A DNA stretch of 64,000 nucleotides. Origin: Caprella mutica. Its lineage: Eukaryota; Arthropoda; Malacostraca; Amphipoda; Caprellidae. The stretch covers positions 389,504-453,503 of the forward strand of contig CANNZV010000122.1 in NCBI GenBank assembly GCA_947561585.1. The letters are read 5' to 3'. Numbering within the stretch: position 1 is the first letter of the stretch; every line of letters begins with the position of its first letter. The position numbers and the translations under genes are program-made. The notes under the pieces were generated by a model. It saw only the letters and a list, made by a program, of their open reading frames with translations, had not been told where the DNA came from and made no database searches. Shown here one piece after another: positions 8,641 to 17,260 of this stretch.

Positions 8641-10704
8641 TCAACTCGGATATTCTATTCGACCATGATGAATTCCTCTCAACACTTTTTTAAACTCCTT
8701 TTTACAAACTTCTAACTCCTCAAAAGTAAGTTCAGATTGAGCCAATTGTCCCAAAGCAATTTTGCTACCTACAATTTTATCTACCAAATCATTAATAACA
8801 TGTTCATCATAATTCTTTAAGGATTTAGCGGCAGCTTCAATAGAGTCCGCTAAAAGTAAAATCGTTTCTTCCTTAGAAGTAGGAATCGGACCAGCATATC
8901 GAAATTCAGGTTCTCGATTTGTTTGTGTAGGATTTAATTTTTTATGTTTTTGATAAAAATATTCAACACGAGTCGTTCCATGATGAGTTTTTATAAAATC
9001 AATAATCGCATTACTCAATCGATACTTCTTTGCCATTTTTACGCCATCAGCAACATGTTCGATAATGATTTGAGCACTCTTTAAAGGAGTAAGTTCATCG
9101 TGTAGGTTTTTACCTTTTTGATTTTCAATGAAATATGATGGTGATTTTATTTTTCCAATATCATGATAGAGCGCACCTACTTTTACAAGAAGTGCTTTTG
9201 CATGAATCTTAGTAGCAGCAGCTTCTGCCAAGTTGGCCACTTGAAGAGAATGTTGGAAAGTACCAGGTGCTTCTTCTGCTAGTTTTTTGAGAAGTGGTTT
9301 GTTGACATCTGACAATTCCATCAAAGTGATTGAGGAAGTAAAACCAAAAATTCGCTCTAAAAGCGGAATCAATGGATATGCTAAAAGAGTCAAAAATACA
9401 CTCCAAAAAATCCAACCATATGTTGACCAATCGAGCATTGCAACCCCTTGATTTTGAATCAAAGACAACCCCGTAAATCCTAAAGCATAGGCTAAAAAAA
9501 TTGCCAATAGAAAATAAAAAAACTTCGCCCAATCTCTTGTCTCAATGGGTATTAAAACTGCTACAATTCCTGCCAATAATTGTAGAAAGGTAAACTCATA
9601 TCCTTCCGATGAGAGAAAACTAGCAATCAATACAATTACAATATGAGTGAACAATGCCACTCGCTCATCAAAGAATGATTTCAAAATAATAGGAGCAATA
9701 CAAAAAGGAATCATATAAGCATTCAATGTCTCCGTTGCTTCTACAGCATAAACCAAATAACTATACACCACCAACCATAACAACATGAATATCAAGGAAC
9801 TATACTTGTTAAAAATCTTTTCTGCGTTGAATTGAAGGTAAAATAAATAGACTCCAATAATTAAGCTTGTCAATAATAGATAACCAATAAAAACATTCCA
9901 AGAATAGTCTTTTCCAGAAGAAGAAGGAGCATTTTTACTGTTTAATGATTGCAAAATTTCAGATTGTTCTGCCGTAATTATTTCGCCTTCGGAAATAATT
10001 AAATCATCTTTTGCAATTGAATTTTTATAAGTTAAAATTGAAGAAAGTTGATCTTGTAGAAGGTGATTGGTCAACGAATCATTGTAAATAATATTAGGCT
10101 GGAAAAATGATTCTTCAAAGATAGACATCATAAAATCACCTTCAACTAATCGGCTCTGAAACAGTTCATCTATAGCGTAGTTTTGAGCTTGTTTTGGAGT
10201 ATAAAAATTTTCCTTTTTTAAAACCTGCGAATTTCCATTTTCAAATAATTGAATAGATTGGTTTTTATTAAAACTTTCATCCACTTTATATACCCCTTTG
10301 GAATCGTATATTTTATCAAGAATTTCAAAACTACGATTTAAATATTTTTCAGGATTTTGAGGAGCATCAGAATAACCATCTGCCTCTATCTCCAATTTTA
10401 AATTAAATGCTTTTCTCAATGCTTCTTTTCGCTCTTGACTCACTTTCTTCTCTTTGGAAAAATAAATGGTAGTACTCGATTTTAATTCTGAATTGATGCT
10501 ATCCAATTCTTCCGCTGCTCTTTTTATTTGAAAATCAAAAGGAGCATATAAATCTTCATTTTTCCAAACCTCCCCTTCTTTCGCAGTAAATCCAAATTGA
10601 TTATGATTTGGAAAAAGGGTACTGATAAATACCACAACACCTAAGACCAAAGCATACTTAACAATGGTAGGAAGATTTTGAAGAGTGGTATCGAATTGAC
10701 TCAT
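8641..10704 (-). CDS. 7TM-HD (PgpH-type) phosphohydrolase
   Basis: 687 residues from the ATG at 10704. An upstream TTG at 10728 is less likely because a 15-bp hairpin (10726-10760) covers it. The N-terminus has one membrane helix (about 15-35) and then a long extracytoplasmic 7TMR-HDED-type domain to about 270. About seven membrane helices follow (275-460), then a cytoplasmic HD domain with H-S-L-Q-V-A-N-L-A near 485 and Y-H-D-I-G-K-I near 512. PgpH-family enzymes hydrolyse cyclic di-AMP and control osmolyte and wall homeostasis. The stop faces nth across inverted repeat 3. The family is clear; the nucleotide substrate is inferred. Confidence 0.93.
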   Translation of the reverse strand: MSQFDTTLQNLPTIVKYALVLGVVVFISTLFPNHNQFGFTAKEGEVWKNEDLYAPFDFQIKRAAEELDSINSELKSSTTIYFSKEKKVSQERKEALRKAFNLKLEIEADGYSDAPQNPEKYLNRSFEILDKIYDSKGVYKVDESFNKNQSIQLFENGNSQVLKKENFYTPKQAQNYAIDELFQSRLVEGDFMMSIFEESFFQPNIIYNDSLTNHLLQDQLSSILTYKNSIAKDDLIISEGEIITAEQSEILQSLNSKNAPSSSGKDYSWNVFIGYLLLTSLIIGVYLFYLQFNAEKIFNKYSSLIFMLLWLVVYSYLVYAVEATETLNAYMIPFCIAPIILKSFFDERVALFTHIVIVLIASFLSSEGYEFTFLQLLAGIVAVLIPIETRDWAKFFYFLLAIFLAYALGFTGLSLIQNQGVAMLDWSTYGWIFWSVFLTLLAYPLIPLLERIFGFTSSITLMELSDVNKPLLKKLAEEAPGTFQHSLQVANLAEAAATKIHAKALLVKVGALYHDIGKIKSPSYFIENQKGKNLHDELTPLKSAQIIIEHVADGVKMAKKYRLSNAIIDFIKTHHGTTRVEYFYQKHKKLNPTQTNREPEFRYAGPIPTSKEETILLLADSIEAAAKSLKNYDEHVINDLVDKIVGSKIALGQLAQSELTFEELEVCKKEFKKVLRGIHHGRIEYPS

Positions 10705-10725
10705 AAAACAAATATATAAAATGAA

Positions 10726-10760
10726 CAAGGCACATCGAAATATATTTTCGATGTGCCTTG
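10726..10760 (-). terminator. Hairpin after the short ORF at 10770
   Basis: A perfect 15-bp stem, CAAGGCACATCGAAA with its complement and a 5-base loop. It lies just after the stop of the minus-strand ORF at 10770 and just before the ATG of the 7TM-HD gene, so it may separate the two transcripts. Confidence 0.7.
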
Positions 10761-10769
10761 TGGTTTACT

Positions 10770-10982
10770 TTAATAAAAAATGGTTTTACTTTGAGAAAGT
10801 ATTCTTTTTACTTCTGATTTAGAAAGACTCGTAATTTCAATAATCGTATCCAAATCCAACCCAAGAGCATGCATCTTTAAAATATGTTCTTCTTCTGTAA
10901 ATTCATTATTCCAAGTAATGTAACGAAATTGAATATCATACAAGTTCCATTCATGTTTTTTCAAAGTTAAGGAAAAAACCAA
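10770..10982 (-). CDS. Short HTH-like ORF or gene fragment
   Basis: Up to 70 residues. There is no ATG near the front: the frame opens after a stop, and the only early start codon is a TTG at 10982. The C-terminal half, with A-L-G-L-D-L-D-T-I-I-E-I-T then S-L-S-K-S-E-V-K-R-I, looks like a short helix-turn-helix of the kind found at the C-terminus of Rpn/PD-(D/E)xK transposase-like proteins. It may be a real small gene with a TTG start or the tail of a decayed one. The clean hairpin after its stop is the main argument that it is transcribed. Confidence 0.4.
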   Translation of the reverse strand: MVFSLTLKKHEWNLYDIQFRYITWNNEFTEEEHILKMHALGLDLDTIIEITSLSKSEVKRILSQSKTIFY

Positions 10983-11063
10983 TTCAATGTTTTTAAAAAT
11001 ATAGTTTTTATCTCGGGAGAAACATTTGAATTAACAAAAATTGCATTCCCATATAAAATTAGA

Positions 11064-11097
11064 AAAGGTGAAATAACCTTACGATTATTTCACCTTT
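11064..11097 (-). terminator. dnaA terminator
   Basis: A 13-bp perfect stem (AAAGGTGAAATAA and complement, loop of 8) 33 bases after the dnaA stop, with A/T runs on both sides. A typical Rho-independent shape on the minus strand. Confidence 0.8.
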
Positions 11098-11129
11098 AAT
11101 TTTTGCTGTGTTTCCTTTAGTGTGTGTGC

Positions 11130-12539
11130 TTATTTTTCATTTAAGCTCAATCGGATCTTTTTCTCTAAGTCCGCTACAGTATCCTTAAATATCATGTCTG
11201 TGTCCAATAAGTCCTGAACAGCTTTACATGAATAAATAACTGTACTGTGATCTCTTCCGCCAAAAGTTTCGCCTATGGCTTTGAGTGATTTATTCGTTAA
11301 GTTTTTCGCTAAATACATACTCAACTGACGTGCAATAACAATTGAACGTTTCCGAGTTTTACTAGCCAATTTTCCTACAGGTACATCAAAATGATCTGCC
11401 ACTAGGTTTTGAATAAAATCAACCGTAATTTCTTTTGACATTTGAGAAACGAAGTTTTTGATCACTTCTTTTGCCAATTCTACATCAATCTCTCTTCTGT
11501 TCAAAGATGATTGTGCAACTAATGAAATCAAAACACCTTCCAACTCACGGATATTATTTTTAATATTATAACAAATAAATTCCGTAACGTCTTGAGGAAT
11601 ATCAACTCCTTCTTCGCTCATTTTAGCTTCCAAAATAGCCATCCGAGTCTCTAAGTCAGGAGCCTGCAAGTCAGCAGAAAGTCCCCACTTAAATCTAGAA
11701 ATTAAGCGATCTTCCATCCCGTCCAAATCTTTTGGTGGACGATCAGAAGTTAGAATGATTTGTTTTCCATTTTGGTGTAATTGGTTGAAGATATGAAAGA
11801 AGATTTCTTGAGTCTTCTTTTTATTTTCCAAAAATTGGATATCATCAACAATCAATACATCCACCATATGGTAGAAATTAACAAAATCATTAACCGCATT
11901 ATTCTTAATGGATTGGATAATCTGATTGGTAAATTTATCAGAAGGAACATATAAAATGGTCTTTCCAGGTATCTTCTTTTGTACCTCATTACCAATAGCT
12001 TGAGCCAAGTGGGTTTTTCCTAACCCAACATCTCCAAAAATCACTAAAGGGTTAAAAGCCGTTTCTCCCGGCCTTTTTGCAATTGCAATACCAGCAGATC
12101 GTGCTAGTCGATTACAATCACCTTCAATAAAATTCTCAAACAAATAAGTAGGATTGAGCTGAGGATCGATTTTCATCTTCTTAATTCCAGGAATAACAAA
12201 TGGATTTTTGATATTTCCTGTATCTACAGAACCAGGTCCTGCAGAATCACCACCTTGGTGAGGCCGAGAGTTATTATTTTGTTGATTAGACATCAATATT
12301 TGATATTCTAATCTTCCCTTCTCTCCGAGCTCCTGCCGGATAGTCATTTTTAAGAGCGAAACGAAGTGCTCTTCCAACCATTCGTAAAAAAACTTATTGG
12401 GAACCTGAATCGTTAACGAGTCATTTTCCAAAGCTACTGCTTTGATTGGTTCAAACCATGTTTTAAAACTTTGGTTATTTACGTTTTTGCGAATTGTATG
12501 GAGACAATTGTCCCATACCGAAATACAATCTTTTACCAT
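11130..12539 (-). CDS. dnaA: Chromosomal replication initiator DnaA
   Basis: 469 residues, ATG at 12539. Domain I (about 1-80) opens with W-D-N-C-L and F-K-T-W-F-E-P-I. A short linker (80-125) is rich in N, Q, G and S. Domain III, the AAA+ core, has Walker A G-D-V-G-L-G-K-T-H (Lys175), Walker B L-I-V-D-D-I-Q-F-L, and sensor segments. Domain IV has the DnaA signature near the end, with G-G-R-D-H-S-T-V-I-Y. It opens oriC and acts as a transcription factor. The usual dnaN/recF neighbours are absent; the flanks are a short ORF and an AT-rich 806-base gap, so the classic dnaA-origin cluster is not present. Confidence 0.98.
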   Translation of the reverse strand: MVKDCISVWDNCLHTIRKNVNNQSFKTWFEPIKAVALENDSLTIQVPNKFFYEWLEEHFVSLLKMTIRQELGEKGRLEYQILMSNQQNNNSRPHQGGDSAGPGSVDTGNIKNPFVIPGIKKMKIDPQLNPTYLFENFIEGDCNRLARSAGIAIAKRPGETAFNPLVIFGDVGLGKTHLAQAIGNEVQKKIPGKTILYVPSDKFTNQIIQSIKNNAVNDFVNFYHMVDVLIVDDIQFLENKKKTQEIFFHIFNQLHQNGKQIILTSDRPPKDLDGMEDRLISRFKWGLSADLQAPDLETRMAILEAKMSEEGVDIPQDVTEFICYNIKNNIRELEGVLISLVAQSSLNRREIDVELAKEVIKNFVSQMSKEITVDFIQNLVADHFDVPVGKLASKTRKRSIVIARQLSMYLAKNLTNKSLKAIGETFGGRDHSTVIYSCKAVQDLLDTDMIFKDTVADLEKKIRLSLNEK

Positions 12540-13345
12540 TCTTCAGTCAAAAATAAATAGGCTCATAGCCTGATTAAAAAAATGTAATCAGTTGTGATGT
12601 GTAGAATCTCATTTAAAATAGTATCAGTAGTAGATAGCAGAGTGAAAGGAAATGCTTAAAACATTTTTAATTTCCGCCAAATTGTAATCCCATAGTTTTC
12701 TCATTTTATTCTACTCCCTTATGAGTCGTTAATTGCGCGGGATACAAAGGAAAAAAAAATTATCAGAAGAAAAAAGATAACAATACATTTTCTAAGAATT
12801 TTTTTTTTACATATTTGTTTTTGCACAATAAATGTTATCAAGTAAATGATAAACCCCTTGGTTTAACTTTTTTGGGTACTTAATTTTTTATTTTTTTTTA
12901 GGCGTAGGGTTCTTGTTCTAGGGTAGCAAATGTATGTAATAAAAATCACATAAGAAAAATATAATTATGTCTTTTTTGATTAATATTTAAATTAAATATT
13001 TTTCTATATGTAAGTCGCTCATTTATAATTCAGGTTTTTATAGTAATATATTTACATTTTAAAAACTTTTAATAAAACACAAAGAATAAGCTTATAAATA
13101 ATACATTTCTGTAAGGGAAAGTTTTCTTGAGTCATCACAACTCTTGAATGCAAACTAGATGATCTTTTTATATTCTCATCTCTCTTTTATGCAAAGGATT
13201 GTTAATATGAGAATGCGGTCTGTTTTAAGTATTTTATGGGGAAGTTGATAATTATCGAAATCAAAATCGATTTTCAGAAAATAAAAAAGAGATTAAATCA
13301 AATAGACTTAATCTCTTTTATTTTTAATATTTTTAAATGGGTTTT
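12540..13345. other. AT-rich intergenic region upstream of dnaA, 806 bases
   Basis: No credible gene. It must contain the dnaA promoter and 5' leader. There is one good DnaA-box match, TTTTGCACA at 12819-12827 (consensus TTWTNCACA), and no cluster, so an origin is not claimed. A terminator at 13285-13319 belongs to the next gene upstream. Confidence 0.6.
13285..13319 (-). terminator. Terminator after the small membrane protein gene
   Basis: A 12-bp perfect stem (AAAAGAGATTAA and complement) 27 bases beyond the stop at 13346, flanked by A and T runs. Confidence 0.8.
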
Positions 13346-13867
13346 TTACAAATACAGACTTGCTTCTTTTTTAATCGCTTCCTGAGCTTTGTGAACAGGA
13401 AGAACAGGCTTATCTTTTAAAAAATCAAAAAGAGCTCCTGCATATTTTTTGGAATCAACATCAGGATCAACAGTCTGATACACATGATTAATCGTACTTT
13501 CAACATCCTCTCGAGATATTTGGATGATCTTCCAAAGATTATCAGAGACATAAACTTGCTGTGTGATATTGTGCTCATACTCTTGTTGAATAGCAATCAA
13601 AAGTGCCATTCGTAATTGAGCTGCATTGGTGCCATCAGCTCTCACTCTTAAAATCAAGGCAGGAATACTAATCCTTTCACAAAACATAGAAAGTCGCTCA
13701 TATGCTCCTAAACGAATAGGCAAGGTTGTACTTTTTTGTTTTGATCGAATATCCAACATTTGTCTTTGATGTTCGCTTTCGAAATATTGTCGTAACATTA
13801 AGTATACAACAAAAACAACCGACATGGCTGGAACCGTAAATTTTAAAATTTCTAGGAAAGTCTCCAT
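13346..13867 (-). CDS. Small single-pass membrane protein, Bacteroidota-conserved type
   Basis: 173 residues, ATG at 13867. One N-terminal membrane helix (about residues 8-26, V-P-A-M-S-V-V-F-V-V-Y-L-M-L), then a soluble part starting with a charged helix (S-E-H-Q-R-Q-M-L). It includes L-P-I-R-L-G-A-Y-E-R-L and ends P-V-H-K-A-Q-E-A-I-K. I recognise the type as a conserved Bacteroidota protein of unknown function, with the domain on the cytoplasmic side by the charge pattern. It has its own terminator and a long gap on each side, so it is probably monocistronic. Confidence 0.8.
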   Translation of the reverse strand: METFLEILKFTVPAMSVVFVVYLMLRQYFESEHQRQMLDIRSKQKSTTLPIRLGAYERLSMFCERISIPALILRVRADGTNAAQLRMALLIAIQQEYEHNITQQVYVSDNLWKIIQISREDVESTINHVYQTVDPDVDSKKYAGALFDFLKDKPVLPVHKAQEAIKKEASLYL

Positions 13868-14531
13868 ATAAAATATTGTGGGTTTTTAATTTTTCGCAAA
13901 AATACTCGCTTAATTGAGTAATACAAAAAGTACGAAGGTTTTTCTAAATGGTTCGTTTTGATAGTGAGGATTATGATTAGGCAATTCAAATTAAATAATT
14001 GTTTCGTGATTGGTAACGAAAGCGTGTTGCTAAAAATTTCTTTGGAATTCTTTTTCATGTAAAATTGATTTTTTGCCACCAAATGATATCACTTAGAACC
14101 TTTGATTTTAATGTTTTTCCATTATGCATTATTCAAAATCACATAAAAATGATAGCAAATTTGTGTCTAATAAAATCAAAATATTTCCCATCTTTCTTTA
14201 TTCAAAACTGAAAATTACAACTCAATTAGATTCTTAAGTAGTCGGACAAAAGTAATCATGCATTTATGACGGTCTATTTTTCGCCTATCCTTCGTTACAA
14301 AAATACTCACTACCCATTGGGGTAGCTCCGTTTTTTGTGCCTTGACTAGACAAAAAATAGCCTCAGTCAAAATCCACGATTACTTATGTCCGACTACTTA
14401 ATGAAAAATCAACTAGAAGACACAACCTTTTGATATTTAAAAGCGTTTTTATTTTCCCAAACGAAATTGAACCATTTTAATGTAGAAATCCTTATTTTTG
14501 TAAAAAGAATAAATTTAAAAGATAAATAATT
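13868..14531. other. Divergent intergenic region, 664 bases
   Basis: Between the starts of the membrane-protein gene (minus) and the A-type carrier gene (plus). AT-rich except for inverted repeat 4 at 14234-14401. No gene seen; a 76-codon frame at 13852-14082 is not protein-like. Confidence 0.6.
14234..14401. repeat. Inverted repeat 4, a long imperfect hairpin, possible MITE
   Basis: Terminal arms 14234-14257 and 14378-14401 (TTAAGTAGTCGGACAAAAGT and complement) match at 23 of 24 positions. Pairing continues imperfectly inward (for example CTATTTTT against AAAAAATAG) to an apical hairpin CTACCC-ATTG-GGGTAG at 14310-14325. The whole 168 bases could fold as one rod. It lies in a divergent gap and has no coding capacity. 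Confidence 0.85.
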
Positions 14532-14885
14532 ATGAGTGATATTAAAGAAACATTGACTCAACCAATTACTTTGACCGATGGAGCGGTAAAGCAATTGAAG
14601 CGAATCATGGAGGAACAAGGATTAAATAAAAATCATGGAGTTCGAGTAGGTGTCAAAGGTGGAGGCTGCTCTGGCTTTTCTTATATTTTAGGATTTGATG
14701 CTCAAAATGAAAAAGATGACGTTTTCGAAATCAATGGAATGAAAGTATTGATGGAAAAAACTCATGCAATATATTTATTGGGAATTGAAATTGATTGGTT
14801 GAATGGATTAGAAAACCGTGGTTTTACTTTCAATAATCCAAATGCAAAAGATACTTGTGGTTGTGGGACTTCCTTTTCCGCTTAG
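14532..14885 (+). CDS. A-type iron-sulfur carrier (HesB/IscA/SufA family)
   Basis: 117 residues, ATG at 14532. A small scaffold/carrier that passes Fe-S clusters to target proteins. The three ligand cysteines are present: Cys46 in G-G-G-C-S-G-F, and Cys109 and Cys111 in D-T-C-G-C-G near the end. Length and spacing are normal. No other suf or isc genes are nearby, so it is a stand-alone copy. A Rho-independent terminator at 14914 follows. Confidence 0.96.
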   Translation: MSDIKETLTQPITLTDGAVKQLKRIMEEQGLNKNHGVRVGVKGGGCSGFSYILGFDAQNEKDDVFEINGMKVLMEKTHAIYLLGIEIDWLNGLENRGFTFNNPNAKDTCGCGTSFSA

Positions 14886-14913
14886 TTTTACCAACCAAAT
14901 ATTTTTAAATAAG

Positions 14914-14949
14914 AAATCCGAGTCAAATTAATGGCTCGGATTTTTTTTA
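14914..14949 (+). terminator. Terminator of the A-type carrier gene
   Basis: Stem AAATCCGAG (14914-14922) with CTCGGATTT (14935-14943), followed by a run of T, 28 bases after the stop. Confidence 0.85.
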
Positions 14950-14950
14950 T

Positions 14951-15118
14951 TTAAACTCACTCAGATGGTTTGGGGTGGTTTGAAGTCGTTTGAGATGGTT
15001 TGAAATTGTTGTCGAATAATTATGAATAACGAATCTGATTCATAATTATTCGACAACAATTTCAAACCATCTCAAACGACTTCAAACCAATTCAAACCAA
15101 TTCAAACCACCTTAAACT
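14951..15118. repeat. Inverted repeat 5, perfect 52-bp arms with 10-base units
   Basis: The core arms 14976-15027 and 15038-15089 are exact reverse complements over all 52 bases, with a 10-base loop. The arms are built from roughly 10-base units (ATGGTTTGAG, TGGTTTGAAG, TCGTTTGAGA), and further units TCAAACCAAT extend the right side to the stop of the convergent gene at 15117. Repeat 11 uses the same unit type. Confidence 0.97.
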
Positions 15119-16604
15119 AATTAATATCATACCTCAACCCTATCCTTGCTCCAAACAACGTATATTTTTGAGAAAGTCCATAATTGTCTTTGGTGAAATC
15201 TTGAGGTAAGATTCTCAATGAAGGAGCAATTGTAAACCATAAGTTTCCAGTAATATTTTTACTTGCAGTCAAACCAAGATGATAACTTAATCCAATATTT
15301 GATTTAAAAATTTCGTCCTGTTGAGTTTTTATATTGATATCTTGAAATGACTCATCAGGAATAATCCCCTCCGTTTTAAGTAAGATATTTGCTAAGACAC
15401 CTGCTTCTATTCCAAACTGCCAATTTCTTTTCATAGTTTCAAAACCTACAAAAACAGGAATATCAAATAATTTATAGGTATTAAAAATCTTCTTTTCCAA
15501 AACTAAAGTAGTCGTTTCTGGAATCATTCCCATTCTTTGAATCGTGTCACCAGTTAAATTCACAAGAAGCGTTTTTACTCCTAAAATTGAATCTACGTTT
15601 ACGTTTGTATCATTATATTCATATCGTTCGGCTAGAGCGGTTCTTTGAATTCCTCCTGAGAAATAAATTCCTTTTTTAGTTTTGAATTTTAATAGCAAAC
15701 CTAAATGACTTGCCTCCATCGGATATTCATTATTTTTACGAATATTTAATAAATCACTTGAAAGAGGATCTTTTGCTGCTATTTTTCGATTGATAAAACT
15801 GACTCCTCCAAACACTTCTGTTGAGAAAGTAATTTTGTCTTTGTCTTTGGTCTTCTTTTTTAAATTCCATTCTTTTTCTAATTCCTTTTTATAAATAGAA
15901 CTAGCAAATCTTTTTGAAATATTAACCAAAGAAATATTGGAATCCACAACATCTAACAATATAATTACAGAAGTCAATTTTGGAGAATTAAATAAAGCGT
16001 TTTTATTTTCTGATTCTGATTTTTTGACTTTTATATTTTTATAAAAATCTTCAACAGGTGTTTTTTCTTTTTGTTTTTGAGTTTTGGAAAATCCAGTTTG
16101 AGTTGCAATTATTTCATTTTTATTTCTTCCAAAATCTTTTTTTACAGTTGTTGTAATTGAATTGTTATTATGTTTTTTGTCATCAAAATTTTCACTTGTT
16201 TTTTCCTCAGACCTTTTACTTTTCTCGTATTTATTTGTAGAAGAGATCTCGCTATTTTCTATCTCTTCAGAATTATCCCCTGTTGTAATATTGTCATTTT
16301 TACTATTCTTAACATGCTGATTATCAGTATCTTTTGTTAGTTGCGTAATATCTTTATCATTAACAATTGAGGTATTCTCTACGACAATATTATCCATGTT
16401 TTTATTAGAAAAAACATAAAATGCGATTCCACTTATCAACCCAATCCCTAAAAAGAAAATCCAAAAAAAGAATCGTCTATTTTTCTTTTTATTGATAGCA
16501 TCTACATCCGATTCGATGGCATTCCAAATCGAATCTACATCCACTTCAACATGTTGTTGTTGAACATCCTGCCTAAATCTATTTTTAAATTCTTCCCATT
16601 TCAT
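15117..16604 (-). CDS. Sigma-linked membrane protein with C-terminal barrel-like domain
   Basis: 495 residues from the ATG at 16604; a TTG further up is rejected because this ATG overlaps the sigma-factor stop as ATGA, implying translational coupling. The N-terminal 44 residues are cytoplasmic (W3, W27; pattern D-S-I-W-N-A-I) and may bind the sigma factor. A membrane helix follows at 45-65, then a low-complexity K/N/E/S-rich linker (70-260). A beta-strand-rich region (about 265-495) has alternating hydrophobics and ends G-A-R-I-G-L-R-Y-D-I-N, like an outer-membrane barrel. This layout fits Bacteroidota proteins that follow ECF sigma genes. It is probably an anti-sigma or envelope sensor; that role is inferred. 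Confidence 0.75.
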   Translation of the reverse strand: MKWEEFKNRFRQDVQQQHVEVDVDSIWNAIESDVDAINKKKNRRFFFWIFFLGIGLISGIAFYVFSNKNMDNIVVENTSIVNDKDITQLTKDTDNQHVKNSKNDNITTGDNSEEIENSEISSTNKYEKSKRSEEKTSENFDDKKHNNNSITTTVKKDFGRNKNEIIATQTGFSKTQKQKEKTPVEDFYKNIKVKKSESENKNALFNSPKLTSVIILLDVVDSNISLVNISKRFASSIYKKELEKEWNLKKKTKDKDKITFSTEVFGGVSFINRKIAAKDPLSSDLLNIRKNNEYPMEASHLGLLLKFKTKKGIYFSGGIQRTALAERYEYNDTNVNVDSILGVKTLLVNLTGDTIQRMGMIPETTTLVLEKKIFNTYKLFDIPVFVGFETMKRNWQFGIEAGVLANILLKTEGIIPDESFQDINIKTQQDEIFKSNIGLSYHLGLTASKNITGNLWFTIAPSLRILPQDFTKDNYGLSQKYTLFGARIGLRYDIN

Positions 16605-17149
16605 GCCGACCAATATTTTTTATTTTTTTTTGAAATGATCTTTTTTCGTAACAGTCTCTTGGCTCTAGTTAATTGAGAACGTGAAGCACTTTCCGTAATC
16701 TGAAGTATCGCTCCAATTTCCTTATGAGAGAATCCTTCAATTACATTAAGTTGAAAAACAGTTTTAAATCCTAAGGGTAATTCTTTTACAATTTTATGAA
16801 TTTCTTCTACACCTAAATAATCAAATACATCAGGTTGTACAGATTCATTTAAATGAAAATCTAACTGATTTACTTCTCTTTTAAAATGGCTTTTATCCAA
16901 CCAAGTCAAAGCACAACGAACAGTAATCGTTTTCATCCAACCTTCAAATGAACCTGTATTTTTATATTTACCAATATTGGAAAATATCCGAATCAGGCTC
17001 TCTTGCAAAACATCTTTAGCAGAAGGCTCATCTTTTGCATACCTTCTACAGATTGCCATTAACATACTGGAATATCGTTTAACCAATTCATATTGGCTAG
17101 ACTTTACGCCTCGCTGACAATCTTTTATAAGTTGTTTTTCAGTAATCAA
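16601..17149 (-). CDS. ECF sigma-70 family RNA polymerase sigma factor
   Basis: 182 residues. Region 2 spans about 20-85 (A-K-D-V-L-Q-E-S-L-I-R-I-F and F-E-G-W-M-K-T-I). Region 4 is about 115-170 (L-P-L-G-F-K-T-V-F-Q-L, then G-F-S-H-K-E-I-G-A-I-L and S-R-S-Q-L-T-R-A-K). It directs RNA polymerase to envelope or stress promoters. The only usable start is a TTG at 17149, because a TAG lies two codons upstream; this is odd and might mark a small sequence error. The stop overlaps the next gene by ATGA, so the partner protein is probably its regulator. Confidence 0.93.
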   Translation of the reverse strand: MITEKQLIKDCQRGVKSSQYELVKRYSSMLMAICRRYAKDEPSAKDVLQESLIRIFSNIGKYKNTGSFEGWMKTITVRCALTWLDKSHFKREVNQLDFHLNESVQPDVFDYLGVEEIHKIVKELPLGFKTVFQLNVIEGFSHKEIGAILQITESASRSQLTRAKRLLRKKIISKKNKKYWSA

Positions 17150-17165
17150 TCGCTATTGTTTTTAG

Positions 17166-17231
17166 GAAATATGAATCATCCCAAATTTTGAAATATTCTT
17201 ATATTTTAAGATTTGGGATGATTCATACTTT
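17166..17231. repeat. Inverted repeat 6, terminator-like
   Basis: Arms 17166-17186 and 17211-17231 (core ATGAATCATCCCAAAT) match at 19 of 21 positions. It lies 29 bases after the stop of the lipoprotein gene and before the sigma factor, same strand. Confidence 0.85.
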
Positions 17232-17260
17232 CTATTATTGAAGTTGTTTTAAAACTTCCA

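Noticed and set aside
12540..13345. Possible replication origin next to dnaA
   Set aside because: Only one good DnaA-box match and no box cluster or origin-side genes. AT-richness alone is not enough.
14951..15118. CRISPR-like array from the repeated TCAAACCAAT units
   Set aside because: Units are 10 bases with no spacers of constant size and no cas genes. It is a palindrome with internal short repeats.
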